A DNA stretch of 41,347 bases, taken from contig CAZLJE010000040.1 in the NCBI GenBank assembly GCA_964559835.1, forward strand, positions 1 through 41,347, given 5' to 3'. The position numbers were made by a program, and so were the translations under genes. This document shows positions 1 to 7,653 of the stretch, in pieces. The stretch's first letter is position 1. Each line of letters starts with the position of its first letter. This DNA comes from DAISJI01 sp964559835. Its GTDB lineage: Bacteria > Acidobacteriota > Terriglobia > Terriglobales > Acidobacteriaceae. The notes beneath the pieces were generated by a model. It was not told where the DNA came from, did no database searches, and saw nothing but the letters and a program-made list of their open reading frames with translations.

Positions 1-390
1 ATTCACGGTGAAATCACGCCGGCGCAGATCCTCGACAATCGTGCCCGGAGCGAGTTTTGGCGGCTTCCCGGGCTTATCGTAAGCGGCGCTCAGGGCGGAT
101 TCGATCTGCGCGCGCACGTTGCCCCTGACGACGTACAGGATGCGGTACTCGTCGTCAGTGCCTTCGACAGTAGCGCCGGCCTTCTCAAGGTCTTTTTGTA
201 ACTTGAGAGCGTTTCCCTGGACGGTAAATTCGATGTCGCGGATGGGAAATCCGGAGATGAGGTCGCGGATAGTTCCGCCACTGAGGTAGAGGTTGAGTTC
301 CTGAGCGCGGGCGACTTCCTCCACCTGGCTCACAAACCGCTGCTGGTCCGGCGTGAGCCGGGTTTCCATCATGTATAAAAAGTCTGGCAT
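1..390 (-). CDS. CCA-adding enzyme / poly(A) polymerase head domain (partial)
   Basis: This frame starts with ATG at 390 on the minus strand and stays open to the window edge, giving the first 130 residues. Near residue 38 it has the nucleotidyltransferase signature LYLSGGTIRDLISGFPIRD, with the GG-x-x-RD element, followed by the metal-binding segment DIEFTVQG. It ends in EDLRRRDFTVN, matching the DLxRRDFTxNA motif of class II CCA-adding enzymes and bacterial poly(A) polymerases. Known family role: addition or repair of the tRNA 3' CCA end in the cytoplasm. The usual carboxylate pair is D-x-D; here the second position is Glu (D-I-E). The rest, including any HD domain, lies outside the window, so CCA-adding and poly(A) activity cannot be told apart. 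Confidence 0.85.
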   Translation of the reverse strand, partial: MPDFLYMMETRLTPDQQRFVSQVEEVARAQELNLYLSGGTIRDLISGFPIRDIEFTVQGNALKLQKDLEKAGATVEGTDDEYRILYVVRGNVRAQIESALSAAYDKPGKPPKLAPGTIVEDLRRRDFTVN

Positions 391-444
391 TCGTTCTGAA
401 GTCCGGCCCGGTGGAAAACGGCCGATCCCGGGGGTCTAGTACCA

Positions 445-471
445 CTAAGTTATTTGAACCCAGTAACTTAG
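445..471. repeat. 8-bp inverted repeat in the divergent gap
   Basis: CTAAGTTA at 445-452 is perfectly repeated in reverse complement at 464-471 with an 11-nt spacer. It lies between the divergent starts at 390 (minus) and 666 (plus), where a dimeric regulator could bind. The rest of the 391-665 gap shows a possible -10 TATAGT at 625-630 and one weak copy of the GTAGGTC-type word near 590-608, but no gene. Function is not established. Confidence 0.4.
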
Positions 472-665
472 CTGGGCATTTCACGCGCCCCGAAGCGACG
501 AGGATAGCACAAGGTTGCTATCTTGGCTACAGTGTTGCTCTTAGACGGTTAACGGCGGCGAAAACGTGCGAGAATCACCTTGGTCTACGTCGCAGGTAGT
601 AGGTCGTCGTTGGGCGATACCGGATATAGTGTTTCCAATCACGGCACGCCGAACCGAGCCAGTCA

Positions 666-1154
666 ATGCCCTCAACTCACAAGAAAGTCGTCGTACAGAA
701 GCTCGACCGCGACACCATCAGCGGCTACGTCGCACCGGCGGCATACATCGTCGACGGCAAGGTCGAGGTCTTGAATACCGCCGGCAAGGTCGTCGGCATC
801 GATCTGAGGGACATCAAGGGCGTGTTCTTCGTCCGCGAGTTCGGAGACACAGAGTCGCTGTTGCGCAAGACGTTCAGCACCCGGCCGCGTACAGAAGGCC
901 TCTGGGTACGCCTTACGTTCAAGGACAACGACGTGCTCGAAGGCATGATGCCGAACGATCTGTCGCAGATCATGCCCGAGGGCTACCTGATCAATCCGCC
1001 CGACACGCGCTCCAACACGCAGCGAATTTTCATTCCGCGGACCGCGTTGGCAGTGGTAACGGTATTGGCGGTCATCGGTGGAGCCCAAGCCCGGCGCAAG
1101 AAACCGTCGGAGCCGCGGGTCGACGAGCGCCAGATGCCGATCTTCTCAGAGTAG
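666..1154 (+). CDS. Conserved-looking small protein with C-terminal membrane segment
   Basis: 162 residues, family not recognised with certainty. The first 120 residues read as a mixed beta-rich soluble domain that begins with a basic stretch (THKKVVVQKLDRD) and contains GYVAP and KGVFFVREF. It is followed by a hydrophobic segment near residues 124-142 (FIPRTALAVVTVLAVIGGA) and a short charged tail (ARRKKPSEPRVDERQ). This suggests a cytoplasmic domain tethered by a single C-terminal helix. There is no good Shine-Dalgarno ahead of the ATG. It is divergent from the CCA-enzyme-like gene and convergent with the tricorn protease gene, separated from the latter by a 12-bp hairpin. Codon use looks like that of a real gene and the opposite-strand frames are shadows. 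Function unknown. Confidence 0.75.
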   Translation: MPSTHKKVVVQKLDRDTISGYVAPAAYIVDGKVEVLNTAGKVVGIDLRDIKGVFFVREFGDTESLLRKTFSTRPRTEGLWVRLTFKDNDVLEGMMPNDLSQIMPEGYLINPPDTRSNTQRIFIPRTALAVVTVLAVIGGAQARRKKPSEPRVDERQMPIFSE

Positions 1155-1155
1155 T

Positions 1156-1191
1156 CCGAGTACCGAGAGGTGTTCCCTCGGTACTCGGTAC
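1156..1191. repeat. Heptamer hairpin between convergent genes
   Basis: A perfect 12-bp stem (CCGAGTACCGAG at 1156-1167, its complement at 1177-1188) with a 9-nt loop fills the 39-nt gap between two convergent genes. The stem is built from the 7-bp word TCGGTAC (1178-1184 and 1185-1191) and its complement. It probably acts as a bidirectional terminator and is the shortest member of the heptamer arrays in this window. Confidence 0.8.
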
Positions 1192-1193
1192 TT

Positions 1194-4100
1194 CTACTTC
1201 CGTTTTCCTCCTGCTGCCGCGGCGGCCGGTTTCTGGTGATAGTTCGGGAAAGCGGGCCGCTCGACAACTTTCATGGGATTCGCGTTCAGTTCTCCCAATG
1301 CCACTTCGACCGCTTTCTCCAGTTGCGGATCGCGGCCCTGACGCCACGCAGCCGGATCGAATGGGACATCAATGTCCGGCGGCACGCCGTTGTTCTCGAC
1401 GTCCCACTGGCTGTTCAGGTTGAAGAACGCCACGCGCGGTGCGGTCACAGTGCCGCCGTCGATCAGTGAAGGATAGTCATAAATCCCGACCAAGCCTCCC
1501 CACGTCCGCGTGCCGATCAATTTTCCAAGCTTCTCGTGGCGGAAGTACCACGGGAGTGCGTCGCCGCCAGAGCCGGCATACATGTTGATGATCATCACCT
1601 TGGGCCCGTAGATGGAGCCGACCGGCGTGCTGAAATCGGCGCCCTCGCGAGTCATCCAGCGGTTCATCAGCGGACGACGTAGGTTGTCGATGATGTAATC
1701 GGCCGCCGCGCCGCCACCGTTGAAGCGCTCGTCGATGACCGTGCCTTCGCGTCCGACCTGCGCGTAGTAGTAGCGGTTGAAATTCGTATATCCGCCGACC
1801 GCGGTATCCGGCAGATAGACGTAGGCAAGCCGGCCGTTGCTGAGCTCATCCACCTTACGGCGGTTGGCATCGATCCAGGCGCGGTTGCGCAGGTTGGTTT
1901 CAGCATCGATCGGGACAACGCTGACGATACGCGCTCCCTTGCCCGTTGGATCGGGGCCGACCTTTAACGATGTGGATTTGCCCGCCGTAGCGACGAACAA
2001 CGCGAAAATGTTGTCCGTTCCCTTCAGTTCGCGGCCGTTGACTTCCAGCAGATAATCTCCGGCTTTCACGTTGACGCCCGGTTCGGTCAGCGGGGCGCGC
2101 AGTTCCGGATTCCAGTTCTCGCCGTAGTAGACTTTCTGGAAGCGATACCGCCCGTTCTCGATGACGTAATCGGCGCCGAGCAGGCCCGTGCGCGGTTGGG
2201 TGGATGGCTCCGGCTGCGGCGACGTGGTGCGCAGGTGTCCGACCGACATCTCGCCCAGCATGTCCAGAAAGACGTGCGTCACGTCATCGCGGTTGGCGGC
2301 GACGTTCACGAACGGCTGGTAGAACCTCTCGGCCTCCTGCCAGTTCACGCCGTGAAGGCTCGGGTCATAAAAGAAGTCGCGCTCGACGCGCCAGACCTCG
2401 TGGTAGATCTGCGCCCATTCCGCCTTGGGATCGACATAAACCTGCATGTCGTCGGTCTTGAGCGGAGATCCGGCAACGCGCGGCGTCGTAGTTTCGGGAC
2501 CAGCGGCGGCCGCCTCTCCGGGACGCGTCGGAGGCGGGACCGATGCGATCAGCCACCTCGCGGCCGCTCCGGCGCCCTGGCGGTAAAGCATCTTCTTGCC
2601 GTCGAACGACAGCGCAAACGCGCCCACGCCGGACAGGATCGGCTGTACCTTGCGCGGTTCGAGCTCGAACCGGTAGACAGTCGCGCCCGGCGCACCCGCG
2701 CCGAACGGCCCGGATACGATCGGCACTTCGCCGAGATAAATCGTTCCCGCAGAACCGGCCAGCAGGTGGTTGTAATTCCGGGCGGGTATCGGCAATGCAA
2801 GGATGCGCTGGTTGATGTCCTCCAGGTCGATTCGGACGCTCACCGCCTCGGGCTTCTTGGGCTTGTCGGGTTCGTTGCCGGCGGCAGCGGCTTTGTCCTT
2901 GTCGGCTTGTTGCTGCGGCGAGTCCTGCTCGTCGGCTACGGACAGAACATCCATCGTCTTATCCGGCTTCGCTTCGGCCGCCGCTTTCTCTTCGTCGCTC
3001 AACGGGGCGATGGGCGAGGGCAGGTCCTTGCGCAGAACCACAACGTAAACACTGCGCGTGACCGGACGAGCCATGCTCGACAGGTCGAGCCAGCCGCTGG
3101 TCGGACCGGCATTGGTGCTGGCGGTGAAATACAGATATTTTCCGCTGCGGTCGAACTGGGCAAAGCGGGCGTCGCTCATGGCGTCGGTGATCTGGCTGGC
3201 CTTGCCGCTTTCCAACGAATACACGAACACGGCGCGCATATGACTCGGAAGCTGCTTCGTGTACGCCAGCCATTTGCTGTCCGGCGCCCACGCCGGATCC
3301 AGCGTGTGCTGCGGTGATTCGTAAGTGTCCGTGTCCACTTTCACCGGCTTTCCGGTGGCCAGATCGATGTACCAGACGTTGAGGCGCTTGTCGGTGTAGG
3401 CGATCTTTTTCGAATCGGGCGACCAGATCGGCTCGTAGAAAAACGACGGTGGATCGCCGAGGGAGAGTTTCTTCAGCTGCGTCCCATCTTGCGAGCGCAG
3501 GTGGAGTTCATACTCGCCGCTCGCGTCGGAGAAATAGGCGATCCAATGTCCATCCGGAGACCACGACGGGTCCCGTTCGGCGGCGCCGACGGTGTTTGTC
3601 AGGTTGCGGATGTCACCATGTTCCGCCGGCACGGTAAGGATCTCGCCGTGCGCCTCGAATGCGGCGCGCACGCCCGTGGGCGAGATCGCGTAATTCTCGA
3701 TGTGAGCGCCGACTTTTTCGAAGCGCGGACGCAGGCTTGGAAGATCGCCTGCAACGGCGAACTTCAATTCCGCGTTCTTCATGGTCCGCAGATCGAGCTT
3801 GTGCAGCGACCCAAGCTGCTCGTACACGATGGTGTCGGACGTCGCCGAAGCCCACTTCACATCCGAAGTCGCGCCCGGAAGCAGAGGATCGACCTTCTTG
3901 CTGCGGGTGTCGTACACGAAGAGCGACACCGGGCCGCTGCGGTCGGAGAGGAAATAGACCTTGTCACCGACCCACATCGGTTCGAAGTCGTTGGAGTTAT
4001 CGCGCGGAACCTCTTCGACCTTCGAATCGGAAAGTCGCGCGATCCAGATGCGCGATGTCTGGCCGCCGCGGTAGCGCTTCCATGCCGTCGGCGGTCCGAT

Positions 4101-4622
4101 GGCAAACGCGGGAACGTACGCCAGGGACTTTCCGTCGGGCGAGAAGGAACCCATGACGCCTTCCGGCAGCGGGATCTCGTGTTCGAGGCCGCCGCTCAGG
4201 TTGACCGTAAACAGGCGGGTGAAACGCGAGTAGCTGTTGCGCGCGGAGCGGAAAAGGACCGCCGAGCTGTCGGGAGTCCAGCCAACCACGTTATCGGCGC
4301 CGGGATGGAACGTCAGGCGCTTGGGTACGCCCCCACCCACGGCCATGACATAAACATCGGTGTTGCCCTCGTACGTTCCGGAATAGGCGATCCACTTGCC
4401 GTCGGGCGAGATGAACGGATCGGTTTTGATGCCGGAACCGGTCGTCAGCGGGTGCGCGGCGCCGCCATCACGGGGCGCCGCCCAAAGGTCGTCACCATAG
4501 GTAAAAACGATCTCCGATTCGCTGATGGATGGCTTGTGCAGTAACGCCGCCGGGGTGCTTTGCGCAACGGCAAACAACGAGAAGAAAATGCATAGGAGCA
4601 ATGCGCGAACCAATGTCTTCAT
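1194..4622 (-). CDS. Tricorn-type S41 protease with beta-propeller, secreted
   Basis: 1142 residues with a signal peptide (MKTLVRALLLCIFFSLFAVAQ). Residues ~25-330 and ~330-560 carry repeated WD/TolB-like blades (SPDGKWIAY, SPDGHWIAYFSD, SPDSKKIAY). An Ala/Lys/Glu/Pro-rich linker near 560-620 is followed by a C-terminal half with a PDZ-like part (PGVNVKAGDYLLEVNGREL) and the S41 core. The nucleophile is Ser1018 in YAGSGGDALPWYF. Glu1076 in DVENNG lies 58 residues later, the same spacing as Ser965-Glu1023 of Thermoplasma tricorn. The segment that holds Ser-His in tricorn reads MSVGHLR here, so His is kept and the preceding Ser is Gly. Expected role: degradation of peptides in the periplasm. 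SD GGAGG and a TATAAT-like -10 (minus 4651-4646) precede the start. Confidence 0.92.
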   Translation of the reverse strand: MKTLVRALLLCIFFSLFAVAQSTPAALLHKPSISESEIVFTYGDDLWAAPRDGGAAHPLTTGSGIKTDPFISPDGKWIAYSGTYEGNTDVYVMAVGGGVPKRLTFHPGADNVVGWTPDSSAVLFRSARNSYSRFTRLFTVNLSGGLEHEIPLPEGVMGSFSPDGKSLAYVPAFAIGPPTAWKRYRGGQTSRIWIARLSDSKVEEVPRDNSNDFEPMWVGDKVYFLSDRSGPVSLFVYDTRSKKVDPLLPGATSDVKWASATSDTIVYEQLGSLHKLDLRTMKNAELKFAVAGDLPSLRPRFEKVGAHIENYAISPTGVRAAFEAHGEILTVPAEHGDIRNLTNTVGAAERDPSWSPDGHWIAYFSDASGEYELHLRSQDGTQLKKLSLGDPPSFFYEPIWSPDSKKIAYTDKRLNVWYIDLATGKPVKVDTDTYESPQHTLDPAWAPDSKWLAYTKQLPSHMRAVFVYSLESGKASQITDAMSDARFAQFDRSGKYLYFTASTNAGPTSGWLDLSSMARPVTRSVYVVVLRKDLPSPIAPLSDEEKAAAEAKPDKTMDVLSVADEQDSPQQQADKDKAAAAGNEPDKPKKPEAVSVRIDLEDINQRILALPIPARNYNHLLAGSAGTIYLGEVPIVSGPFGAGAPGATVYRFELEPRKVQPILSGVGAFALSFDGKKMLYRQGAGAAARWLIASVPPPTRPGEAAAAGPETTTPRVAGSPLKTDDMQVYVDPKAEWAQIYHEVWRVERDFFYDPSLHGVNWQEAERFYQPFVNVAANRDDVTHVFLDMLGEMSVGHLRTTSPQPEPSTQPRTGLLGADYVIENGRYRFQKVYYGENWNPELRAPLTEPGVNVKAGDYLLEVNGRELKGTDNIFALFVATAGKSTSLKVGPDPTGKGARIVSVVPIDAETNLRNRAWIDANRRKVDELSNGRLAYVYLPDTAVGGYTNFNRYYYAQVGREGTVIDERFNGGGAAADYIIDNLRRPLMNRWMTREGADFSTPVGSIYGPKVMIINMYAGSGGDALPWYFRHEKLGKLIGTRTWGGLVGIYDYPSLIDGGTVTAPRVAFFNLNSQWDVENNGVPPDIDVPFDPAAWRQGRDPQLEKAVEVALGELNANPMKVVERPAFPNYHQKPAAAAAGGKRK

Positions 4623-4702
4623 GGCAGGTCCTCCGCGAGCAGCGGATTATATGCCGAAACACTGGTTCGAACGCATACGATTCACGATCGCCGATCGGTT
4701 GC

Positions 4703-5242
4703 TTACGCCGCTCGCTCGATGTCCCAACTGTGGTGGAACGGTTCCGCTCCGAACGAATGGAACAGCGCGTGGACCTGCTCTTCCTTTTCTTTGGAGTCGA
4801 CGCTGACAACCACCAGGGTGCGCCCGGTTTTCAGCAGGTAACGTAAGCGGCCAATCTCGTCGATGGGAATGCCGTTGTCGAGGGCCTCCTCCGAAGCGCG
4901 GCCGATCGCAGCGCCGGTAACTGCGCCGCCGATGCCGAGTAGCGCGCCGGCGCCCAGTCCGGCTGCAAGGATCGGACCGACACCGGGAACGGTCATCGCC
5001 GCCAGAGCGCTGCCGATGCCAAGCCCAGCGCCGCCTCCGATGGCGGCTCCGACCACGCTCGAAATCGCTTTTCCAATTCCCGGACCCTCGGCGGTGGTGG
5101 TCGGAACTCGGGCGAGTTCCGCGTCCGACGCCTGCGGCGTGAGGAATACGATCGAGCCTTCCGGCTGACCCAGGCGTCTCAAATCATTGACGGCGTTTTC
5201 AGCGGCAACGCGTGAACGGAATACCCCGACGACCCCTTCCAT
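4703..5242 (-). CDS. General stress protein 17M-like glycine-zipper protein
   Basis: 179 residues. Residues 1-30 (VVGVFRSRVAAENAVNDLRRLG) match the start of general-stress-protein 17M/YflT-like domains. The middle (~65-130) is a long Gly/Ala-rich stretch with GxxxG spacing (GAAIGGGAGLGIGSALAAM and GAGALLGIGGAVTGAAIG) typical of glycine-zipper membrane-inserting segments. The C-terminal ~40 residues repeat a ferredoxin-like half (TLVVVSVDSKEKEEQVHALF). Strong SD (AGGAGGAGCC) before ATG. It follows the small basic protein gene at 5300-5467 on the same strand, and the two may be one stress operon. The precise role is unknown; members are induced by stress in other bacteria. Confidence 0.75.
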   Translation of the reverse strand: MEGVVGVFRSRVAAENAVNDLRRLGQPEGSIVFLTPQASDAELARVPTTTAEGPGIGKAISSVVGAAIGGGAGLGIGSALAAMTVPGVGPILAAGLGAGALLGIGGAVTGAAIGRASEEALDNGIPIDEIGRLRYLLKTGRTLVVVSVDSKEKEEQVHALFHSFGAEPFHHSWDIERAA

Positions 5243-5299
5243 GGCTCCTCCTGACAGGTCCTTTAGGTGGGATGCCGGACAGAAATCCCGTGTTCGCCG

Positions 5300-5467
5300 C
5301 TATGCTGCTTTCCGCGGGCGGCTGGCGCTCTGCTTTCGACCTGCCTGCGTCTTCTTTCGTCCCATGCCCGCGCCGGACTGTAGCCGCGGTTCTGCGCCGG
5401 TGCGACGCCCCGAGTTCCCGCCCGCGCCCGATTCGGCTCCCTGCTGATGATGCGGCTGCTTCGACAT
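5300..5467 (-). CDS. Small highly basic protein, 55 aa
   Basis: An ATG at 5467 is preceded by a near-perfect Shine-Dalgarno (AAGGAGGAACG) and opens a 55-codon frame that ends with TAG at 5302-5300. The protein begins MSKQPHHQQGAESGAGG and ends in the Lys/Arg/Ser/Ala-rich tail GRKKTQAGRKQSASRPRKAA, with an estimated net charge strongly positive and no hydrophobic segment. It is probably disordered and may bind nucleic acid, like small stress-induced basic proteins, but no family is recognised. It is 57 nt upstream of the stress-protein gene on the same strand. A competing frame at 5263-5529 has no ribosome-binding site and odd composition, so this one is preferred. Confidence 0.6.
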   Translation of the reverse strand: MSKQPHHQQGAESGAGGNSGRRTGAEPRLQSGAGMGRKKTQAGRKQSASRPRKAA

Positions 5468-5597
5468 CGTTCCTCCTTGGCGTTTCTGATTTCGGATGAG
5501 CCTCGCACGCGGGCCGTTGTGTCGACCACTCCGGCATCCGCAAAACCGGCGCCTGCTGGGGACCCCGGGGCCGAAGGTTTAGACTGTCGGCATTCTT

Positions 5598-6596
5598 ATG
5601 AAACTCTCGCACATCGCAAGCACGTTGGGCGCTCGCCTCCAAGGCGCCGACGCAGAAATAATCGGGGTCGCCGGGATCGAGGAAGCAGGCCCGGGGCAGG
5701 TCACGTTCGTGGCCAATCCGAAATACGCCGTGGCGGCCAGGAGCACGAAAGCATCGGCGGTGATTGTCACCAACGATTTCCCTGCCATCGCCGCGCCGAC
5801 ACTCCGTTGCGACAACCCGTACCTGACATTCGCTCGCACCATCGCGCTGTTTTACCGCGCGCCGCGCCAGCACCCTGGGATCCATTCGACTGCCGAGATC
5901 CATTCCTCGGCCAGGATCGGCGAGCACGCCTCGATCGGACCCTATGTTGTCGTCGAGGAGGACGTCGTCATCGGCGACAATGCAGTCCTGCACCCGCATG
6001 TGGTCATCTATCGCGGCGCGAAGATCGGAAGGAACTTCCAGGCTCACGCGCACGCCATCGTCCGCGAGTATTGCGTACTGGGGGACAATGTCGTGCTCCA
6101 GAACGGGGTGATCGTCGGCGCGGATGGTTTCGGGTTTGCGAAGAATGAAAAGAAACAGTGGGAGAAGATTCCGCAATCGGGCCCCACGATCATCGAGAAT
6201 GACGTGGAGATCCAGGCGAACGCCTGTGTCGACCGGGCCAGCGTGGGCGAGACTCGCGTTCGTCGCGGGGCGAAGATCGACAACCTGGTGCAGGTCGGAC
6301 ACGGCAGCGAAGTCGGTGAGGATACGATGCTGTGCGCGCAGGTCGGGCTCGCGGGATCGACCGTCGTCGGTAATAACGTGATCCTCGCCGGCCAGGTGGG
6401 CGTCGCGGGACACTGCACCATCGGCGACGGCGCCATTGCTACTGCCCAGAGCGGCATCCCCAATGACGTCGAGCCGGGCAAGATGGTCAGCGGCTATCCG
6501 GCGATCGAAAACCGGCAGTGGCTGCGGTCCGTCGCGGTGTTCAATAAACTGCCCGAGATAGCGAAGGCGGTACGCGCGGGAAAGAAAACGGATTAG
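5598..6596 (+). CDS. lpxD: UDP-3-O-(3-hydroxyacyl)glucosamine N-acyltransferase
   Basis: 332 residues, the usual length for LpxD, which transfers a second 3-hydroxyacyl chain from acyl-ACP to the amino group of UDP-3-O-acylglucosamine in lipid A synthesis (cytoplasm). Residues 1-100 form the uridine-binding N-terminal domain. Residues ~105-300 are hexapeptide repeats of a left-handed beta helix (HSSARIGEHASIGPYVVVEE, VIGDNAVLHPHVVI). Histidines in NLVQVGHGSEVG and GVAGHCTIGDGA sit where the catalytic and helper His of E. coli LpxD lie. This indicates an LPS-bearing outer membrane. The stop codon overlaps the first unit of a heptamer array. It is not next to the other lpx genes inside the window. 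Confidence 0.95.
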   Translation: MKLSHIASTLGARLQGADAEIIGVAGIEEAGPGQVTFVANPKYAVAARSTKASAVIVTNDFPAIAAPTLRCDNPYLTFARTIALFYRAPRQHPGIHSTAEIHSSARIGEHASIGPYVVVEEDVVIGDNAVLHPHVVIYRGAKIGRNFQAHAHAIVREYCVLGDNVVLQNGVIVGADGFGFAKNEKKQWEKIPQSGPTIIENDVEIQANACVDRASVGETRVRRGAKIDNLVQVGHGSEVGEDTMLCAQVGLAGSTVVGNNVILAGQVGVAGHCTIGDGAIATAQSGIPNDVEPGKMVSGYPAIENRQWLRSVAVFNKLPEIAKAVRAGKKTD

Positions 6597-6657
6597 GCTT
6601 TGGGCTTCGGGCATCAGGGAAATCGACGGCCCTAAAGCCTAAAGCCCAATGCCTTCC
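6596..6657. repeat. Heptamer array pair, GGCTTTG/GCCTAAA word
   Basis: Left arm: three units starting GGC plus a fourth, GGGAAAT (6596-6623), period 7. Right arm: four units led by CCCTAAA and GCCTAAA (6630-6657), largely the reverse complement of the left arm. The first unit begins with the last base of the lpxD stop codon. A hairpin with some mismatches can form between lpxD and the receiver gene. Confidence 0.75.
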
Positions 6658-6666
6658 CTCACCACG

Positions 6667-6672
6667 TACAAT
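6667..6672 (+). promoter_or_regulatory. Putative -10 element, receiver-PAS gene
   Basis: TACAAT lies 13 nt before the ATG at 6686, which would give a transcript leader of only about 7 nt. No convincing -35 and no Shine-Dalgarno are seen, so translation may be nearly leaderless. Confidence 0.35.
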
Positions 6673-6685
6673 AGGCGTTCCTTCT

Positions 6686-7480
6686 ATGGTCGAAGTGACC
6701 AGCATCGGCAGCGGCAAAAGAGCAGGACCGATCCGCGTGCTCCTGCTCGACGATCTCGAGGAGAACCTCCTCCTGCGCTCCACCATCTTGCGGCAAAAGG
6801 GCTACAGGGTGGTCACTGCTTCCACGGTGGAAGAAGCCGAGAAGAAGCTCGGCGATATTGATATCGCAGTCCTCGACTATCACCTCGGCGCAGGAAAATT
6901 CGGTACCGAGGTCGCCGAGAGCCTTCGCAAGAATTATCCCAAGGTGCCCATCATCATCCTGTCCGCCACCCTGGAACGGAAGTTCGGTGGCGTCGCCGAC
7001 ATGCACCTGCTCAAAGGCTACAGCTCCGTCGATGACCTGGTGAACGCGCTGCGCTCGTTCGAAGCCAAGCGGCGCGGCAAAGCCGTCGTCGTCGACGCGC
7101 GCGACTTTTACTACCGGCGCATCGGCGACGCCATGGGCGACGACCAGGTTCTGGAAATCATGGACGGCGATGGCAACTGGCAGTACGTCAACGAGTACTT
7201 CGCCGCGCTTTACAACAAGAAGCCCCCCTGGTTCGTCGGCAAGAACAAGTTCCAGGAGTTCCCCGACGTAGGTGATGAGTGGAAGGAGATCATTCGCACG
7301 GTCGCGACCACCCGCGAGACGTACATCGATCGCGGATTCCGCGGCTTGCCGAACCTGCCCAAGAAGTCGGCGCGTTACACGTGGAACGTGCTGGTCTTCC
7401 CCATCAAACTCCACGACGACCGGGACGGCGCCGTGCTGAGCGCGAGACTGATTGAGAAGAAGGGATTCACTGTTAGTTGA
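6686..7480 (+). CDS. Receiver-PAS two-domain signalling protein
   Basis: 264 residues. Residues 16-130 are a response-regulator receiver with the acidic pair LDD at 22-23, phospho-acceptor Asp64 (AVLDYHLG), Ser93 (ILSATL) and Lys110 (LLKGYS). All conserved catalytic positions are present, so it should be phosphorylatable by a histidine kinase. Residues ~140-262 look like a PAS-type sensor fold (VLEIMDGDGNWQYVNEYFAALYNK and later TWNVLVFPIKL). There is no DNA-binding, GGDEF, HD-GYP or kinase domain, so output presumably goes through protein contact. No kinase gene is nearby. The phosphoryl donor and the PAS ligand are unknown. Confidence 0.8.
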   Translation: MVEVTSIGSGKRAGPIRVLLLDDLEENLLLRSTILRQKGYRVVTASTVEEAEKKLGDIDIAVLDYHLGAGKFGTEVAESLRKNYPKVPIIILSATLERKFGGVADMHLLKGYSSVDDLVNALRSFEAKRRGKAVVVDARDFYYRRIGDAMGDDQVLEIMDGDGNWQYVNEYFAALYNKKPPWFVGKNKFQEFPDVGDEWKEIIRTVATTRETYIDRGFRGLPNLPKKSARYTWNVLVFPIKLHDDRDGAVLSARLIEKKGFTVS

Positions 7481-7481
7481 G

Positions 7482-7653
7482 GTAGGTCGTAGGTGGTAGA
7501 TCGTAGGTCGGGAAAATTGCTGATGGCACCGACGACTTACTTCGACCTACCGTCATTTTTCCCGCCCTACCACCTACGACGCATCCGCCGTCTTCGCCCT
7601 TGCGAATCGATGGTTTGACTTCCCGACTTACCACCCACCACCTACGACCTACC
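7482..7653. repeat. Heptamer arrays, GTAGGTC word, one left and two right arms
   Basis: Left arm: four units of GTAGGTC type at 7482-7509, starting just after the receiver-PAS stop. Complementary units (CACCTAC, GACCTAC) occur around 7566-7580 and again at 7626-7653, where the last unit contains the TAG stop of plsC. One left arm facing two right arms gives two alternative hairpins between the convergent genes. The same word recurs at 15.87-15.96 kb. Confidence 0.8.

Noticed and set aside
5263..5529. 88-residue minus-strand frame
   Set aside because: The 55-codon frame inside the same stretch has an excellent ribosome-binding site while this one has none.
5199..6614. 471-residue minus-strand frame opposite lpxD
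   Set aside because: It is the shadow of lpxD in GC-rich DNA, with no ribosome-binding site and biased composition. Similar long shadows lie opposite the Oar gene (36479-38041), the pfkB/mtnP genes (15925-17484) and the tricorn gene (2196-3317).
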